From the NCBI GenBank assembly GCA_009937605.1, contig JAACFG010000005.1:1-41808 (forward strand): a DNA stretch of 41,808 bases, given 5' to 3'. Below are positions 1-8,815 of this stretch, piece by piece (the stretch's first letter is position 1; each line of letters opens with the position of its first letter). The DNA is from Gammaproteobacteria bacterium. GTDB lineage: Bacteria > Pseudomonadota > Gammaproteobacteria > Steroidobacterales > Woeseiaceae. Below the pieces are notes generated by a model, which did not search any database, had not been told where the DNA came from, and worked only from the letters and a program-made list of their open reading frames with translations. Position numbers and translations under genes: made by a program.

Positions 1-1232
1 GCGCCTTCCTCGATAACGCCCAGCTTTGCGTCCGGATAGGGGTTCATAAAATCGCCGCTCAACGCGACGATCTCACCACCGACGGACGTCATCGTCACCA
101 GCGAGGTATGGGGTCCGAAGAATTCGTTATTCAGGTATTTCTCGTAGGCGACCTGGATATTGCAGGCGGCAACAGAGCCGACGCAATCAGTCTGAAAGCC
201 GCGCTTCGCAGGGCATTTCTTCATATTGGGGATGTAATTCGCGAACGTCGCCGACGCCGATTTCGCTTTGGCCAGGCTGGCCGGGACGTTAGCAACAGCA
301 GGAATGTCGAGAAGACCGGGATCAAAGGCCGTCAGGTTGGTGGTGATGTAGGCGCCCTTCTTCTTCATCAGCCGGGATATCTCGCAATCGAACGAGAAGC
401 CGTGTTCAATGGATTTCACCCCCGCGTTCAGCGCAGTCATGATGGCCTCTTTTCTATAGGAATGCGCCATCACGTAGCTGCCATATTCATTTGCGACCTG
501 AACGGCTGCTTCGATCTCTTCCTGCGATCCTGCAAGCAATTGCCAGGGATCGAAGGCCGAAACCACACCACCTGATTGCATGTACTTCAACTGCGTGGCG
601 CCCATACGGAAGTTATTGCGGCCAAACTTCTGAACGTCGGCAACATTGTCTGCCTCCTGCGCCATGTTCAGGCGGCCAAAATTGGTCGATTCGCCGACCG
701 GCGATGTGTAGGGCGCGAAATCTGCGTGACCGCCCCTGGTGCCGATGAACGCAGCGGAAGGATAGAAACGTGGTCCGATGATCATGCCCGAATCAATCGC
801 GCGGCGCAGACCGGCGTTCGCCCCACCGGCATCGCGCACCGTGGTAAAGCCCTGCATCAGGTACATCTCGGCCATCTTGGTTCCGTGAATCGCGAAATCT
901 TCCCACGTCGTATTGCCCTCCATAGCCGGCAGGGACGGACCCATGAGCATCAGATGGGCATGTGTTTCAATGAAACCCGGCAGCAGCGTGCGACCGCCGC
1001 CATCGATCACTGTGGCACCCGGAGCGGAAATCGGCTCCTCGCTGACCTGCTTGATCAGGTTGTTTTCGACGAGAATATTCATGTCCATCGCGAGTTCGTC
1101 TGCATACCCGTCAAACACGTTGACGTTCGTAAACAGCACCTGCTTCGGCTCGTCCTGCGCGCCTGCCACAAGTGACATGCTCAGAACTATCGTCGCAAAG
1201 ATCGCCGCAACCCATTTCACCATCGGTCTCAT
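1..1232 (-). CDS. Exported metal-dependent amidohydrolase (C-terminus beyond the window)
   Basis: An amidohydrolase-superfamily enzyme of the exported, imidazolonepropionase-like branch, probably periplasmic; its substrate cannot be read from sequence. About 410 N-terminal residues are present and the gene runs off the left edge, so the missing C-terminus is a window effect. A signal peptide covers about residues 1-25 (hydrophobic core, then AGAQ). The metal-binding HAH pair is at residues 91-93 in PGFIETHAHLM. Further on come QLKYMQSGG, the usual place of the bridging lysine, then MAHSY and KSIEHGF with the later metal histidines. The last visible segment, DFMNPYPDAKLGVIEEGA, is typical of the family near the final strand. 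The ATG at 1232 has GGAGA five bases upstream. The gene diverges from the porin pair, which could suggest a shared exported substrate, but that is conjecture. Confidence 0.88.
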   Translation of the reverse strand, partial: MRPMVKWVAAIFATIVLSMSLVAGAQDEPKQVLFTNVNVFDGYADELAMDMNILVENNLIKQVSEEPISAPGATVIDGGGRTLLPGFIETHAHLMLMGPSLPAMEGNTTWEDFAIHGTKMAEMYLMQGFTTVRDAGGANAGLRRAIDSGMIIGPRFYPSAAFIGTRGGHADFAPYTSPVGESTNFGRLNMAQEADNVADVQKFGRNNFRMGATQLKYMQSGGVVSAFDPWQLLAGSQEEIEAAVQVANEYGSYVMAHSYRKEAIMTALNAGVKSIEHGFSFDCEISRLMKKKGAYITTNLTAFDPGLLDIPAVANVPASLAKAKSASATFANYIPNMKKCPAKRGFQTDCVGSVAACNIQVAYEKYLNNEFFGPHTSLVTMTSVGGEIVALSGDFMNPYPDAKLGVIEEG

Positions 1233-1499
1233 TGTATTCTCCATCCAGTTCCGGCGATCGATATGTACGCCGATATTTGTGTTTGCTGGGTTACCTGCTT
1301 GCTGTAACTCGCGAGGAATATATTCACTCCGGCGCACGTGGCGCAGGCGCATCTTCTGTACAGTAGCAACAAGACGGTCTCTTAATTACCATCTGTTACA
1401 AGTTGTTGCAAAAAGAACGCCCGAATTGTGCGGACAAACGTCGACGCTGTGAGTATCGTCAAGCTTCGAGACCCCGACAACTACACAGGATCGAAATTG
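1233..1499. other. Divergent intergenic region, amidohydrolase / porins
   Basis: This 267-base gap must hold the promoters of both divergent genes. I see two small symmetric elements: GTTAC (1290-1294) with GTAAC (1304-1308), and the perfect palindrome CTGTACAG (1356-1363). Either could be an operator half-site, but both are short enough to occur by chance. I could not pick a convincing -35/-10 pair on either strand. Confidence 0.3.
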
Positions 1500-2711
1500 A
1501 TGAATCCGCCGGCCAAACGTACGATTTTCAGCGTGCTTCTATGCTGTTTTTGCAGCTGGTCAATGGCACAGGAAGTGACGGAGCGTTCAGGGCCTCGCTT
1601 TGGCGGACCGAATGCCGTCGAGAACCAACTCGATAAAGACAGGGAGTCCTGGAACGACTGGAAGAAGCGACTCAAGGATGAGCACGGCTTTGGCTTCTCT
1701 ATCGACTACACGGGCGTCGTTTTGTCAGCGAATGAGACTATTTCAGACAGCACGGGAGCGGGTGGTATCGCGCGCTTGTACGGCGCCTGGGAGTTGACGG
1801 ATGGCGGCAATGGCTCGTTCGTCTGGAAGTTCGAACATCGTCATGCGTACGGCGACACCTCACCGTTCGATTTCTCGCTTGGCCAGATGGGTTATGTCGG
1901 CCTGCAGGAGCCGCCGTTCAACGACAGTGACTTCCGTACGCAGAACTTCTACTGGCGGCAGCGCATGAATGACGGCCGCTCGACGCTGATCGCCGGCGTC
2001 CTCGACGTGACCGACTACCTCGATGCGTTTGCCCTGGCCAGCCCGTGGCTGCACTTCATGAATTTCGCTTTCAGTACGGGCAGCGCCGCGATCGGGTTGC
2101 CGAATGACGCCGCCGTCGGCATCGCCTACGGCACGATGATCACCGACAACCTGTACGTTATCGGCGGTATCACTGACACCAATGGCGACCCGTCGCGACC
2201 ATTTGAAGGCTTCGAGAATTTCTTCAGTGACAACGAGTATTTCACGAGCATCGAAATCGGCTGGACGACGTCAAAGGACCGCATCATCTTCGACAACACG
2301 CACCTGACGCTGTGGCACAAGGACCGACAAGACGAGTTGGGCGTTGCCGGGGGCTGGGGTGTGGCGTTTTCTTATTCGCGTTACCTCAACGAGAACTACA
2401 TGCCATTTATTCGCGGCGCCTACACCGATGAAGCCGGGAGCTTGCTGCAGAAATCGCTGAGCGTTGGAATGGGCCGCCAGACGGAGGCGTTTTCCGGATT
2501 GCTCGGCGTTGGCATCAACTGGGGCGAACCCAATGAAGATACATTTGGTGCTGGCCTGGATGACCAGTATGCAATCGAGACATTCTACCGGGTGCCCGTC
2601 GGCAAACGCACGGCGATCACAATAGACGTTCAATACATCAAGGATCCCGCGCTGAATCCGAACGAGAGTTCACTGTGGATGTTTAATACTCGAGCCCGAT
2701 TCGCGTTTTAG
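1500..2711 (+). CDS. OprB-family carbohydrate-type porin, first of a tandem pair
   Basis: A predicted outer-membrane beta-barrel of the carbohydrate-selective porin OprB family, 403 residues from the chosen start. The signal peptide runs from MNPPAKRTIF through a Leu/Cys-rich core to SMAQ. The mature N-terminus has a polar linker (GPRFGGPNAVENQ) and then the helix DWKKRLKDEHG. Alternating strands follow and the protein ends in a terminal Phe (ARFAF), the usual BAM signal. The open frame extends upstream to 1428, but those 24 codons would precede the signal peptide, so the ATG at 1500 is preferred. The next gene starts four bases after the stop and encodes a paralogue. OprB proteins are known for sugar uptake; the substrate here is not evident. 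Confidence 0.8.
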   Translation: MNPPAKRTIFSVLLCCFCSWSMAQEVTERSGPRFGGPNAVENQLDKDRESWNDWKKRLKDEHGFGFSIDYTGVVLSANETISDSTGAGGIARLYGAWELTDGGNGSFVWKFEHRHAYGDTSPFDFSLGQMGYVGLQEPPFNDSDFRTQNFYWRQRMNDGRSTLIAGVLDVTDYLDAFALASPWLHFMNFAFSTGSAAIGLPNDAAVGIAYGTMITDNLYVIGGITDTNGDPSRPFEGFENFFSDNEYFTSIEIGWTTSKDRIIFDNTHLTLWHKDRQDELGVAGGWGVAFSYSRYLNENYMPFIRGAYTDEAGSLLQKSLSVGMGRQTEAFSGLLGVGINWGEPNEDTFGAGLDDQYAIETFYRVPVGKRTAITIDVQYIKDPALNPNESSLWMFNTRARFAF

Positions 2712-2715
2712 GCTT

Positions 2716-3993
2716 ATGAATAAACTCCTGACATTCCTGCTCGCGCTGATCCTGGTACAACCCGCATTTAGCCAACAAGACGAAGACGACGGTACCAAGT
2801 CCGGCTACACGGAAGTGACGGAGTTCGGCGGCCCCGATGGTGTCAGTTCGACGCTGAAGCGTGATGACGAGAAACGCGAGTCCACGTTCCAGTTCGATAA
2901 CTTGCAGCGCGGGCTGAAGCCCTACTTCGACTGGAAACGCCGCATCCAGGACGAGCACGGCGTAGCCATGGGCGCGCAGTTCTATGTGCTGCTCCAGGAC
3001 GCCAGCTCCAGCCTCCCCGGCCGTGACGACGATGCCTTCGGCAACATCTTCCGTTTCTTCGGCAAATGGACCGTGTTCAGCCGCGACAATGGCAACCTGG
3101 GGCGTCTCGAGTGGCGCGTCGAAAGCCGCTCCAACTTCGGCAGCTTCCAGGCACCCGGCTCACTCGGGTCTGCGACCGGCATTACGACGCTCGCCCCCGG
3201 CTTTGCCTATTCGGACAATTTCGACCTCGATATTCCGATCGTCAACTGGACGCAGATTTTCGCCGACGGGCGTGCTGGTTATGCGGTTGGCCGTCTGGCC
3301 TTCGACGTCTATCTCGATGCATTCCCCTTCCAGACTTTTTCGCGCGGCTTCCTCAATCGTTCGTTTCTCCTGAATCCAACGATGGCCACGACCGGCATCG
3401 GTGCGATCGGCGGTGTAATCAAAGGATTCATGACTGACAACATCTGGCTCGGCGCTCAGATGCACGACGCGAATGCGGCCAGCGGCGATTTCGACTGGAA
3501 TACCGTGCAGGAAGGCGAATGGCTCAAGGCCGTTGAAATCGGCTATACGCCGTCGTTCGACGAGCGCAACGACAAACGCGTGCAGCTCACATTTTGGGAG
3601 AAGGATGCGCGGACGCTTGCCGGTGTCTCGAAAGGCAGAGGCTGGGTTGTTAGTGCTGCCTACAAGTTAAACGACAAGTACTTCCCGTTCCTGCGCTTCG
3701 GCCATTCGGACGGTGGTGCCGGCGTTGCGGCCGAAAGCTCGGTGAGTGCGGGCGTGGAAATTGTGCAGGCATTTGATCAGGTCTGGTCAATTGGCGCCGG
3801 CTGGGCAAAGCCATCGTCCGAGACATACGGTAGCGGCCTGAGTAACGAGACGGTGCTCGAAACTTCGTACAAGTTTCAACTTTCGCAGAACTTCTCGCTC
3901 ATGCCCGACGTGCAGGTCGTCTTCAACCCTGCGTACGATACGAGCGAGAGTTCGGTCTGGGTGGTCGGGCTACGGGCGATCCTGTCGCTGTAG
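2716..3993 (+). CDS. OprB-family carbohydrate-type porin, second of a tandem pair
   Basis: A 425-residue predicted outer-membrane porin, paralogous to the gene just upstream. The signal peptide is MNKLLTFLLALILVQPAFS. The mature N-terminus repeats the upstream pattern: EVTEFGGPDGV, a charged linker, then DWKRRIQDEHG, matching DWKKRLKDEHG in the first protein. The rest is barrel-like with many aromatic and glycine residues (YAVGRLAFDVYLDAF, YLDAFALASPW in the first). It ends in ...LRAILSL, so the last residue is Leu instead of the Phe typical of barrel proteins. The four-base gap implies co-transcription. Its stop TAG abuts the stop of the convergent gene with no base between. Family assignment is good; function beyond a pore is inference. 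Confidence 0.8.
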   Translation: MNKLLTFLLALILVQPAFSQQDEDDGTKSGYTEVTEFGGPDGVSSTLKRDDEKRESTFQFDNLQRGLKPYFDWKRRIQDEHGVAMGAQFYVLLQDASSSLPGRDDDAFGNIFRFFGKWTVFSRDNGNLGRLEWRVESRSNFGSFQAPGSLGSATGITTLAPGFAYSDNFDLDIPIVNWTQIFADGRAGYAVGRLAFDVYLDAFPFQTFSRGFLNRSFLLNPTMATTGIGAIGGVIKGFMTDNIWLGAQMHDANAASGDFDWNTVQEGEWLKAVEIGYTPSFDERNDKRVQLTFWEKDARTLAGVSKGRGWVVSAAYKLNDKYFPFLRFGHSDGGAGVAAESSVSAGVEIVQAFDQVWSIGAGWAKPSSETYGSGLSNETVLETSYKFQLSQNFSLMPDVQVVFNPAYDTSESSVWVVGLRAILSL

Positions 3994-4812
3994 CTAGAAT
4001 GTAAACGCCCAACCCAGCGTCGGGCCGTGCTGGATCATGTCGACCTTGAACTCGGCGCCGTCTTCGCTGACGTCGTTGCCGATCTGCAGGTAGCGATAAC
4101 CGAACCAGAGATTATTGAGATCGCTGAACCGGTAGAGGGCCCTGAATTCTGTACTGAAATCCCGATCGTTATCACCGGCGACGCCCAGATCGGAGTTCAG
4201 CATCAGACCCCACTTGTCATTGATCCAGTGGTTGAAGTTGATGCCGATCAGATAGTCGAACTGGTTTTCGTCCGTTATGACGATGGTCTCGTCGAACACC
4301 TCGGTGTCACCCAGCGTGCTGTAGAGGTCCAGTTCTACTTTCGCAAGGACGTGCCGTACACCTGTCACCAGCCGCACCTTGTCATGCACTCGAAATGACG
4401 CGAGCAGGTCGTTGACGCCCATATCGAGATTGGTCTGGACGCGCGTATCCAGCAGGCCGCTTCGTGATCTTTCGTCTTCGGCCCGCATGAAATTGCTGCG
4501 CAGCGCCAGGCCGAAAGGCCCCCTGTTGGCATACAGCTCAAACATGATGCCAAAACTCAGTTTATCGAGAATGTCATCGAAGGTAATCGAGAAATCAACA
4601 TTCTGGTCGCCCCGGATCTTGCCGTCGATATCCGGCGCCCAGATCATCGGGAATGCGATCGTAAAGCGCCACTGGTCTTCATGCGCGGGCAGCGGGTTGC
4701 CCGATTCCGCAGGCGACATAGGAGTATCGTCGGTTACGCCGCTCTCTTCCTCTTCGGCGAAAGCCCAACTGCAGAGAAGCAATACAGCGACTAATAGAAC
4801 GGCTCTGGTCAT
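3994..4812 (-). CDS. Uncharacterised outer-membrane beta-barrel protein
   Basis: A 272-residue exported protein with no enzymatic motif. MTRAVLLVAVLLLCSWAFA is a clean signal peptide and is followed by an acidic linker (EEEESGVTDD). The remainder alternates short amphipathic strands, for example WRFTIAFPMIWAPDIDG, FGIMFELYANRGPFGLALR and FGYRYLQIG, and ends in GWAFTF with a terminal Phe, as expected for a BAM-inserted barrel of roughly eight to ten strands. A segment like DILDKLSFGIMFELYANRG resembles a widespread uncharacterised barrel family, but I assign no function. The frame also allows a GTG start at 4842; the internal ATG is preferred because it opens the signal peptide. Neither start has a good Shine-Dalgarno. 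Confidence 0.72.
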   Translation of the reverse strand: MTRAVLLVAVLLLCSWAFAEEEESGVTDDTPMSPAESGNPLPAHEDQWRFTIAFPMIWAPDIDGKIRGDQNVDFSITFDDILDKLSFGIMFELYANRGPFGLALRSNFMRAEDERSRSGLLDTRVQTNLDMGVNDLLASFRVHDKVRLVTGVRHVLAKVELDLYSTLGDTEVFDETIVITDENQFDYLIGINFNHWINDKWGLMLNSDLGVAGDNDRDFSTEFRALYRFSDLNNLWFGYRYLQIGNDVSEDGAEFKVDMIQHGPTLGWAFTF

Positions 4813-4855
4813 GGTCGGGATAATATGATCTTCGGGAACCACACTACTAGCATAA

Positions 4856-4877
4856 TCGAGATTCGCGTGAGTCTCGA
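4856..4877. other. Small inverted repeat in a divergent promoter region
   Basis: TCGAGA (4856-4861) and TCTCGA (4872-4877) form a 6-bp inverted repeat with a 10-base centre. It lies in the 152-base gap between the outer-membrane barrel gene and the divergent phospholipase-D-like gene. It could be an operator or chance. No convincing promoter hexamers are visible in the rest of the gap. Confidence 0.25.
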
Positions 4878-4964
4878 CTGCTTCAGATTAGCGCGTATGG
4901 ACTCCCATCCGGTTTCATGCTTTAGTTTGGGGCTATTGACGGATACCAGCTCACGGAAACCGCA

Positions 4965-6515
4965 GTGACCAAGTTAAGCCGAATTCCTGCCATTGTCGTC
5001 ACATTTGCTGCATTGGTCGCCCTGACGGGCTGCGCGAGCGTCGATTTCGACTACCCAAAAGTGGAGTCGGTGGCGATATCGGAAACTGACACCACGGAGA
5101 CCTACCTCGGGAAGCAGGTGGCCGAACTGGTGGCGGAACATCCGGAAGACGAATCCGGCTTCTACGCGGTTTACGATGGCAAGGATTCGCTGGCGCTTCG
5201 ACTGCTCATGATGGAGCGCGCCGAGCATACGATTGATGCGCAGTATTTCCTGATCTACGACGACCTCGTAGGCCGGGTATTCGTTAACGCAATGCTGCGT
5301 GCTGCAAACCGTGGCGTCAGAGTGAGATTCCTGCTCGACGACGTGCTCTCAAAAGGCCTTGATCCTGGCCTGGCCATCCTCGACTCTCATGAAAATATCG
5401 AGGTTCGAATTTACAACCCGTTCGCACATCGCAAGTACCGCGCGATGGATGCATTCAGCCTTGGTCGCATTACCAGGCGAATGCACAACAAGTCCCTGAC
5501 GGTTGACAACCAGGTTACATTGATTGGCGGGCGGAATATTGCAGGGGAATATTTCGATGCTCGCGACGACGTGCGCTTCGGCGATCTCGATGTGCTGGCG
5601 GTCGGCCCCGTTGTACCCGAAGTTTCTGCCAGTTTCGATATCTACTGGAACCACCGCGCCGCGGTGCCAATCCTGGCGCTCGCAGACGTTCCGGACAATG
5701 CGGCGGATGCGCTCGCCACTCTCGATGCAAGAGTGAAGAAATCGGTCGAAACCGCTGAGAATAGCGAGTATGCCGATGCTGTCAGGGCCTCTATCGAAAG
5801 TTATATTGGCAGCGGCAAGGATATATTCACCTGGGCAACTTATAACCTGGTTTCCGATTCACCCAACAAGTCCAGCGCGGATACCTGGGACGAGTCTGAC
5901 CTCATAACCACGAAAATAGAAAGCGCCATCGACACGCAGAAAGAGCTGTTCGTTGTCACACCGTATTTCGTACTCGTCAAGAAGGACATTGAGGAATTCG
6001 GCCAGTTGCGCGACAGGGGCGTCGAGGTAACCGTGGTCACGAATTCGCTTGCGGCCAACAATCATACGGCTGTCCACAGCGCCTATTACCCGACGAGAAA
6101 ACCCTTGCTGAAGGAAGGCATCAATATCTATGAACTGCGCGCCAACCTCGATGAGCCAGCTGATGAGAAGCTGCCGAAGGACGTACCACTCTCGACGCTG
6201 CATGCCAAAACTTTTGCCGTCGATCGCGAGTCGATTTTCATAGGATCATTCAACTGGAACCAACGATCGGTCAATCGCGATACCGAGCTCGGCGTCATCA
6301 TTCATTCTCCCGAAATGGCAACAGAGCTCGTTGAACGTGTAAGCGCCCAATTGCCGACTAAGGCATTCAAGGTGACTCTGGACGAAAGAGACAACACACG
6401 GTGGACAGTCACCGAGGATGGTGAAGAAGTCGTCGTTGACAAGGAGCCACAGACCGGTGCCTGGAAACGCTTCAATGCGTGGCTCCAGCGCATCGTCCCA
6501 AGGAGCCAGCTCTAG
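4965..6515 (+). CDS. Phospholipase-D-superfamily lipoprotein (ClsC-like)
   Basis: A 516-residue member of the phospholipase D superfamily with two HKD motifs: HNKSLTVD at residues 174-181, followed by GGRN, and HAKTFAVD at 413-420, followed by GSFNWN. Two motifs make one active site that transfers phosphatidyl groups, as in cardiolipin synthases; ClsC/YmdC-type proteins are the nearest described relatives. A lipobox (ALTGC, Cys at residue 23) marks it as a lipoprotein, unlike Cls enzymes with two membrane helices. The start is GTG at 4965; no ATG precedes the signal peptide. The gene stands alone between divergent and convergent neighbours. Cardiolipin synthesis is likely but a phospholipase role is not excluded. 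Confidence 0.85.
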   Translation: MTKLSRIPAIVVTFAALVALTGCASVDFDYPKVESVAISETDTTETYLGKQVAELVAEHPEDESGFYAVYDGKDSLALRLLMMERAEHTIDAQYFLIYDDLVGRVFVNAMLRAANRGVRVRFLLDDVLSKGLDPGLAILDSHENIEVRIYNPFAHRKYRAMDAFSLGRITRRMHNKSLTVDNQVTLIGGRNIAGEYFDARDDVRFGDLDVLAVGPVVPEVSASFDIYWNHRAAVPILALADVPDNAADALATLDARVKKSVETAENSEYADAVRASIESYIGSGKDIFTWATYNLVSDSPNKSSADTWDESDLITTKIESAIDTQKELFVVTPYFVLVKKDIEEFGQLRDRGVEVTVVTNSLAANNHTAVHSAYYPTRKPLLKEGINIYELRANLDEPADEKLPKDVPLSTLHAKTFAVDRESIFIGSFNWNQRSVNRDTELGVIIHSPEMATELVERVSAQLPTKAFKVTLDERDNTRWTVTEDGEEVVVDKEPQTGAWKRFNAWLQRIVPRSQL

Positions 6516-7376
6516 CTACTGGACGGAGTCCGGAGCCGGAACGACGTTCTCGGAGAAAAGGCGCTCTACATCAACCGCGTCGAAGTGACGGCGGTGACCG
6601 CAATATTCGCAGATGATCTCGATGCCGCCCAGCTCGGCCAGGGTCTCGCGTGCCTCGTCCTCGCCGAGCATCCTGAGGACATCTTCGGTCTTGCGGGCTG
6701 AGCAGCGGCAGCGAAAATTGACCGCGCGCGGTTCGTAAACACGGACATCGTCCTCGGCAAACAGCTTGCCAATCAATTCGAGGCCTGCCTCTCCCTCGAA
6801 GTCCCCGAAAGCGAGGGTCTCAATCAGGAACTTCAGACGATTCCAGTCGTCCTCATCTATCGGCTGTCCGGCAACCTGCTGCAAGACAATGCCGGCAGCC
6901 AACTCCTCATTGGCCAATAGAACAATGTGGCTCGGCACCTGCACAGATCGCGAGAAATAATGTTCGAGGCTCGCGGCGAGGGACTCTTCGGCAATCTCTA
7001 CGATGCCCTGGTAGGGCCGCTCCCCGTTGTCCACGGTTACAGCGCAATGCGCGCCGTTCGTCAACTCCGGGAAATTCGCTGCTGTCTTGTCGGTATCGGC
7101 CACCGCCATTCCCCGCATTTCCAGGTCGCTCGTGCATTGCATGACAAGCATCTGCAATGCACTAGGGCTCTGAATCTGCAGGGTAACGGCGCCTTCAAAC
7201 TTGAGGCTTTGCGCGATAAGTCCGGTCGCCGCAGCCGCATGACCGAGCGTCTCCGTGAACAGCTGGTCATAATCGTGGTCGCGCAACATGCGCTGCCACG
7301 ACTGCGACATATGGATCAGGGCACCACGGACGGGAAGCGACTCGAAGCCGAATGGAATAACAGTATCGGCCGCCAT
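6516..7376 (-). CDS. hslO: Hsp33 redox-regulated holdase chaperone
   Basis: Hsp33 is a cytoplasmic chaperone that is inactive while reduced with zinc bound. Oxidative unfolding forms disulphides and switches on holdase activity. The protein has 286 residues, normal for the family. The zinc site is complete: CRC at 223-225, then 30 residues, then CEYC at 256-259, matching the CXC-X(27-32)-CXXC redox switch. The ATG at 7376 lies only two bases after the gatB stop, so it is probably the last gene of a gatC-gatA-gatB-hslO transcript. Its stop abuts the stop of the convergent PLD gene. Confidence 0.95.
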   Translation of the reverse strand: MAADTVIPFGFESLPVRGALIHMSQSWQRMLRDHDYDQLFTETLGHAAAATGLIAQSLKFEGAVTLQIQSPSALQMLVMQCTSDLEMRGMAVADTDKTAANFPELTNGAHCAVTVDNGERPYQGIVEIAEESLAASLEHYFSRSVQVPSHIVLLANEELAAGIVLQQVAGQPIDEDDWNRLKFLIETLAFGDFEGEAGLELIGKLFAEDDVRVYEPRAVNFRCRCSARKTEDVLRMLGEDEARETLAELGGIEIICEYCGHRRHFDAVDVERLFSENVVPAPDSVQ

Positions 7377-7378
7377 GG

Positions 7379-8815
7379 CTAGCCGCTTAGCTTGGCTTTC
7401 AAGATCTGGTTAACCTGGCCCGGGTTGGCCTTGCCCCTGGTTTCCTGCATGACCTTGCCGACGAAAAAGCCGATCAGCTTGTCTTTGCCTGCCTTGTACT
7501 CGGCAACCTGCCCCGGGTTCGCTTCGATGACCCTATCGACGACCTCTTCAATCGCCGACGTATCCGTAATCTGCTTGAGACCCCTGGCCTCGATCACGTC
7601 ATCGGCGGAACCCTCGCCGTCCCACATCGCTTCGAAAACCTGCTTCGCGATCTTGCCCGATATGGTGTTGTCCTGGATACGCGTGAGCAGCCCGGCCAGG
7701 TCCACGGCGGAGATCTTGCTATCGGCAATATTCAGGCCGTCCCTGTTTAACGCACCTGACAAATCGCCCACGACCCAGTTCGCGACGAGTTGCGCTTTCG
7801 CATCGGTCGCCGCTGCGGCCGCCTCGAAATAATCGGCAGCCGGGCGCGAACTTGTCAGAATCGCCGCATCATCCTTTCTGAGTTCGTACTCGGCGACAAA
7901 GCGCTGCTGCTTGGCGTCGGGCAGCTCCGGCAATTCCGCACGCACCGACTCGATGTATTCCGCGGTAATTTCAACCGGGAGCAAGTCGGGATCCGGGAAA
8001 TAGCGATAGTCGTTCGCCTCTTCCTTCGATCGCATCGAGCGCGTCTCATCCTTGTCGGAATCGTAAAGGCGCGTTTCCTGCACCACTTCGCCGCCATCTT
8101 CGATCAACTCTATCTGGCGCTCGACCTCGAAGTTGATCGCCTTCTCCACGAAGCGGAAGGAATTCAGGTTCTTGATCTCGGCACGGGTGCCAAATTCTTC
8201 CTGCCCCTTCGGTCGCACGGATACGTTGGCGTCGCAACGGAAGGAGCCTTCCTGCATATTGCCATCGGAGATTCCGAGGTAGCGCACAATCGTGTGAATC
8301 TTGCGCATGTACGCGACCGCTTCTTTCGCAGAACGGATGTCCGGTTCGGAAACGATTTCCAAGAGTGGCGTACCGGCCCGATTCAGGTCGATGCCCGACG
8401 ACTTGTCGAGCCCCTCGTGAATGGACTTGCCCGCATCCTCTTCGAGATGCGCGCGCGTAATACCAATGCGTTTGTCATTACCCTCGGCATCCGCGATAAA
8501 CAATTCACCGTGCTCGACGATCGGCAATTCGAACTGACTGATCTGGTAGCCCTTCGGCAAATCCGGGTAGAAATAATTCTTGCGCGCAAACACCGAACGC
8601 TGCGCCACGGTCGCGTTCACCGACAAACCGAACATGGCCGCCATGTGCACGACCTCTTTGTTCAGGACCGGCAAAACACCTGGGTAGCCCAGATCGACCA
8701 GGCAGGCCTGCGTGTTTGGCTCGGCCCCGTATGCCGTTGATGCAGCAGAGAAAATCTTGGACTTTGTCGCGAGCTGCGTGTGAATCTCGAGTCCGATGAC
8801 GACTTCCCAACTCAT
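7379..8815 (-). CDS. gatB: Asp-tRNA(Asn)/Glu-tRNA(Gln) amidotransferase subunit B
   Basis: GatB is the tRNA-binding and kinase subunit of the GatCAB amidotransferase, which converts misacylated Glu-tRNA(Gln) and/or Asp-tRNA(Asn) to the amidated form in the cytoplasm. The 478 residues start [15 protein letters not shown], the family signature, and contain [31 protein letters not shown] and [13 protein letters not shown]. The C-terminal YqeY-like tail ends [20 protein letters not shown]. The start codon overlaps the gatA stop by four bases (ATGA), which suggests translational coupling. Confidence 0.98.
   Translation of the reverse strand: MSWEVVIGLEIHTQLATKSKIFSAASTAYGAEPNTQACLVDLGYPGVLPVLNKEVVHMAAMFGLSVNATVAQRSVFARKNYFYPDLPKGYQISQFELPIVEHGELFIADAEGNDKRIGITRAHLEEDAGKSIHEGLDKSSGIDLNRAGTPLLEIVSEPDIRSAKEAVAYMRKIHTIVRYLGISDGNMQEGSFRCDANVSVRPKGQEEFGTRAEIKNLNSFRFVEKAINFEVERQIELIEDGGEVVQETRLYDSDKDETRSMRSKEEANDYRYFPDPDLLPVEITAEYIESVRAELPELPDAKQQRFVAEYELRKDDAAILTSSRPAADYFEAAAAATDAKAQLVANWVVGDLSGALNRDGLNIADSKISAVDLAGLLTRIQDNTISGKIAKQVFEAMWDGEGSADDVIEARGLKQITDTSAIEEVVDRVIEANPGQVAEYKAGKDKLIGFFVGKVMQETRGKANPGQVNQILKAKLSG

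Noticed and set aside
108-1175. Three overlapping plus-strand frames of 155, 85 and 199 codons
   Set aside because: All are antisense to the amidohydrolase, whose motifs and signal peptide are clear on the minus strand.
7790-8740. A 316-codon plus-strand frame
   Set aside because: Antisense shadow of gatB.
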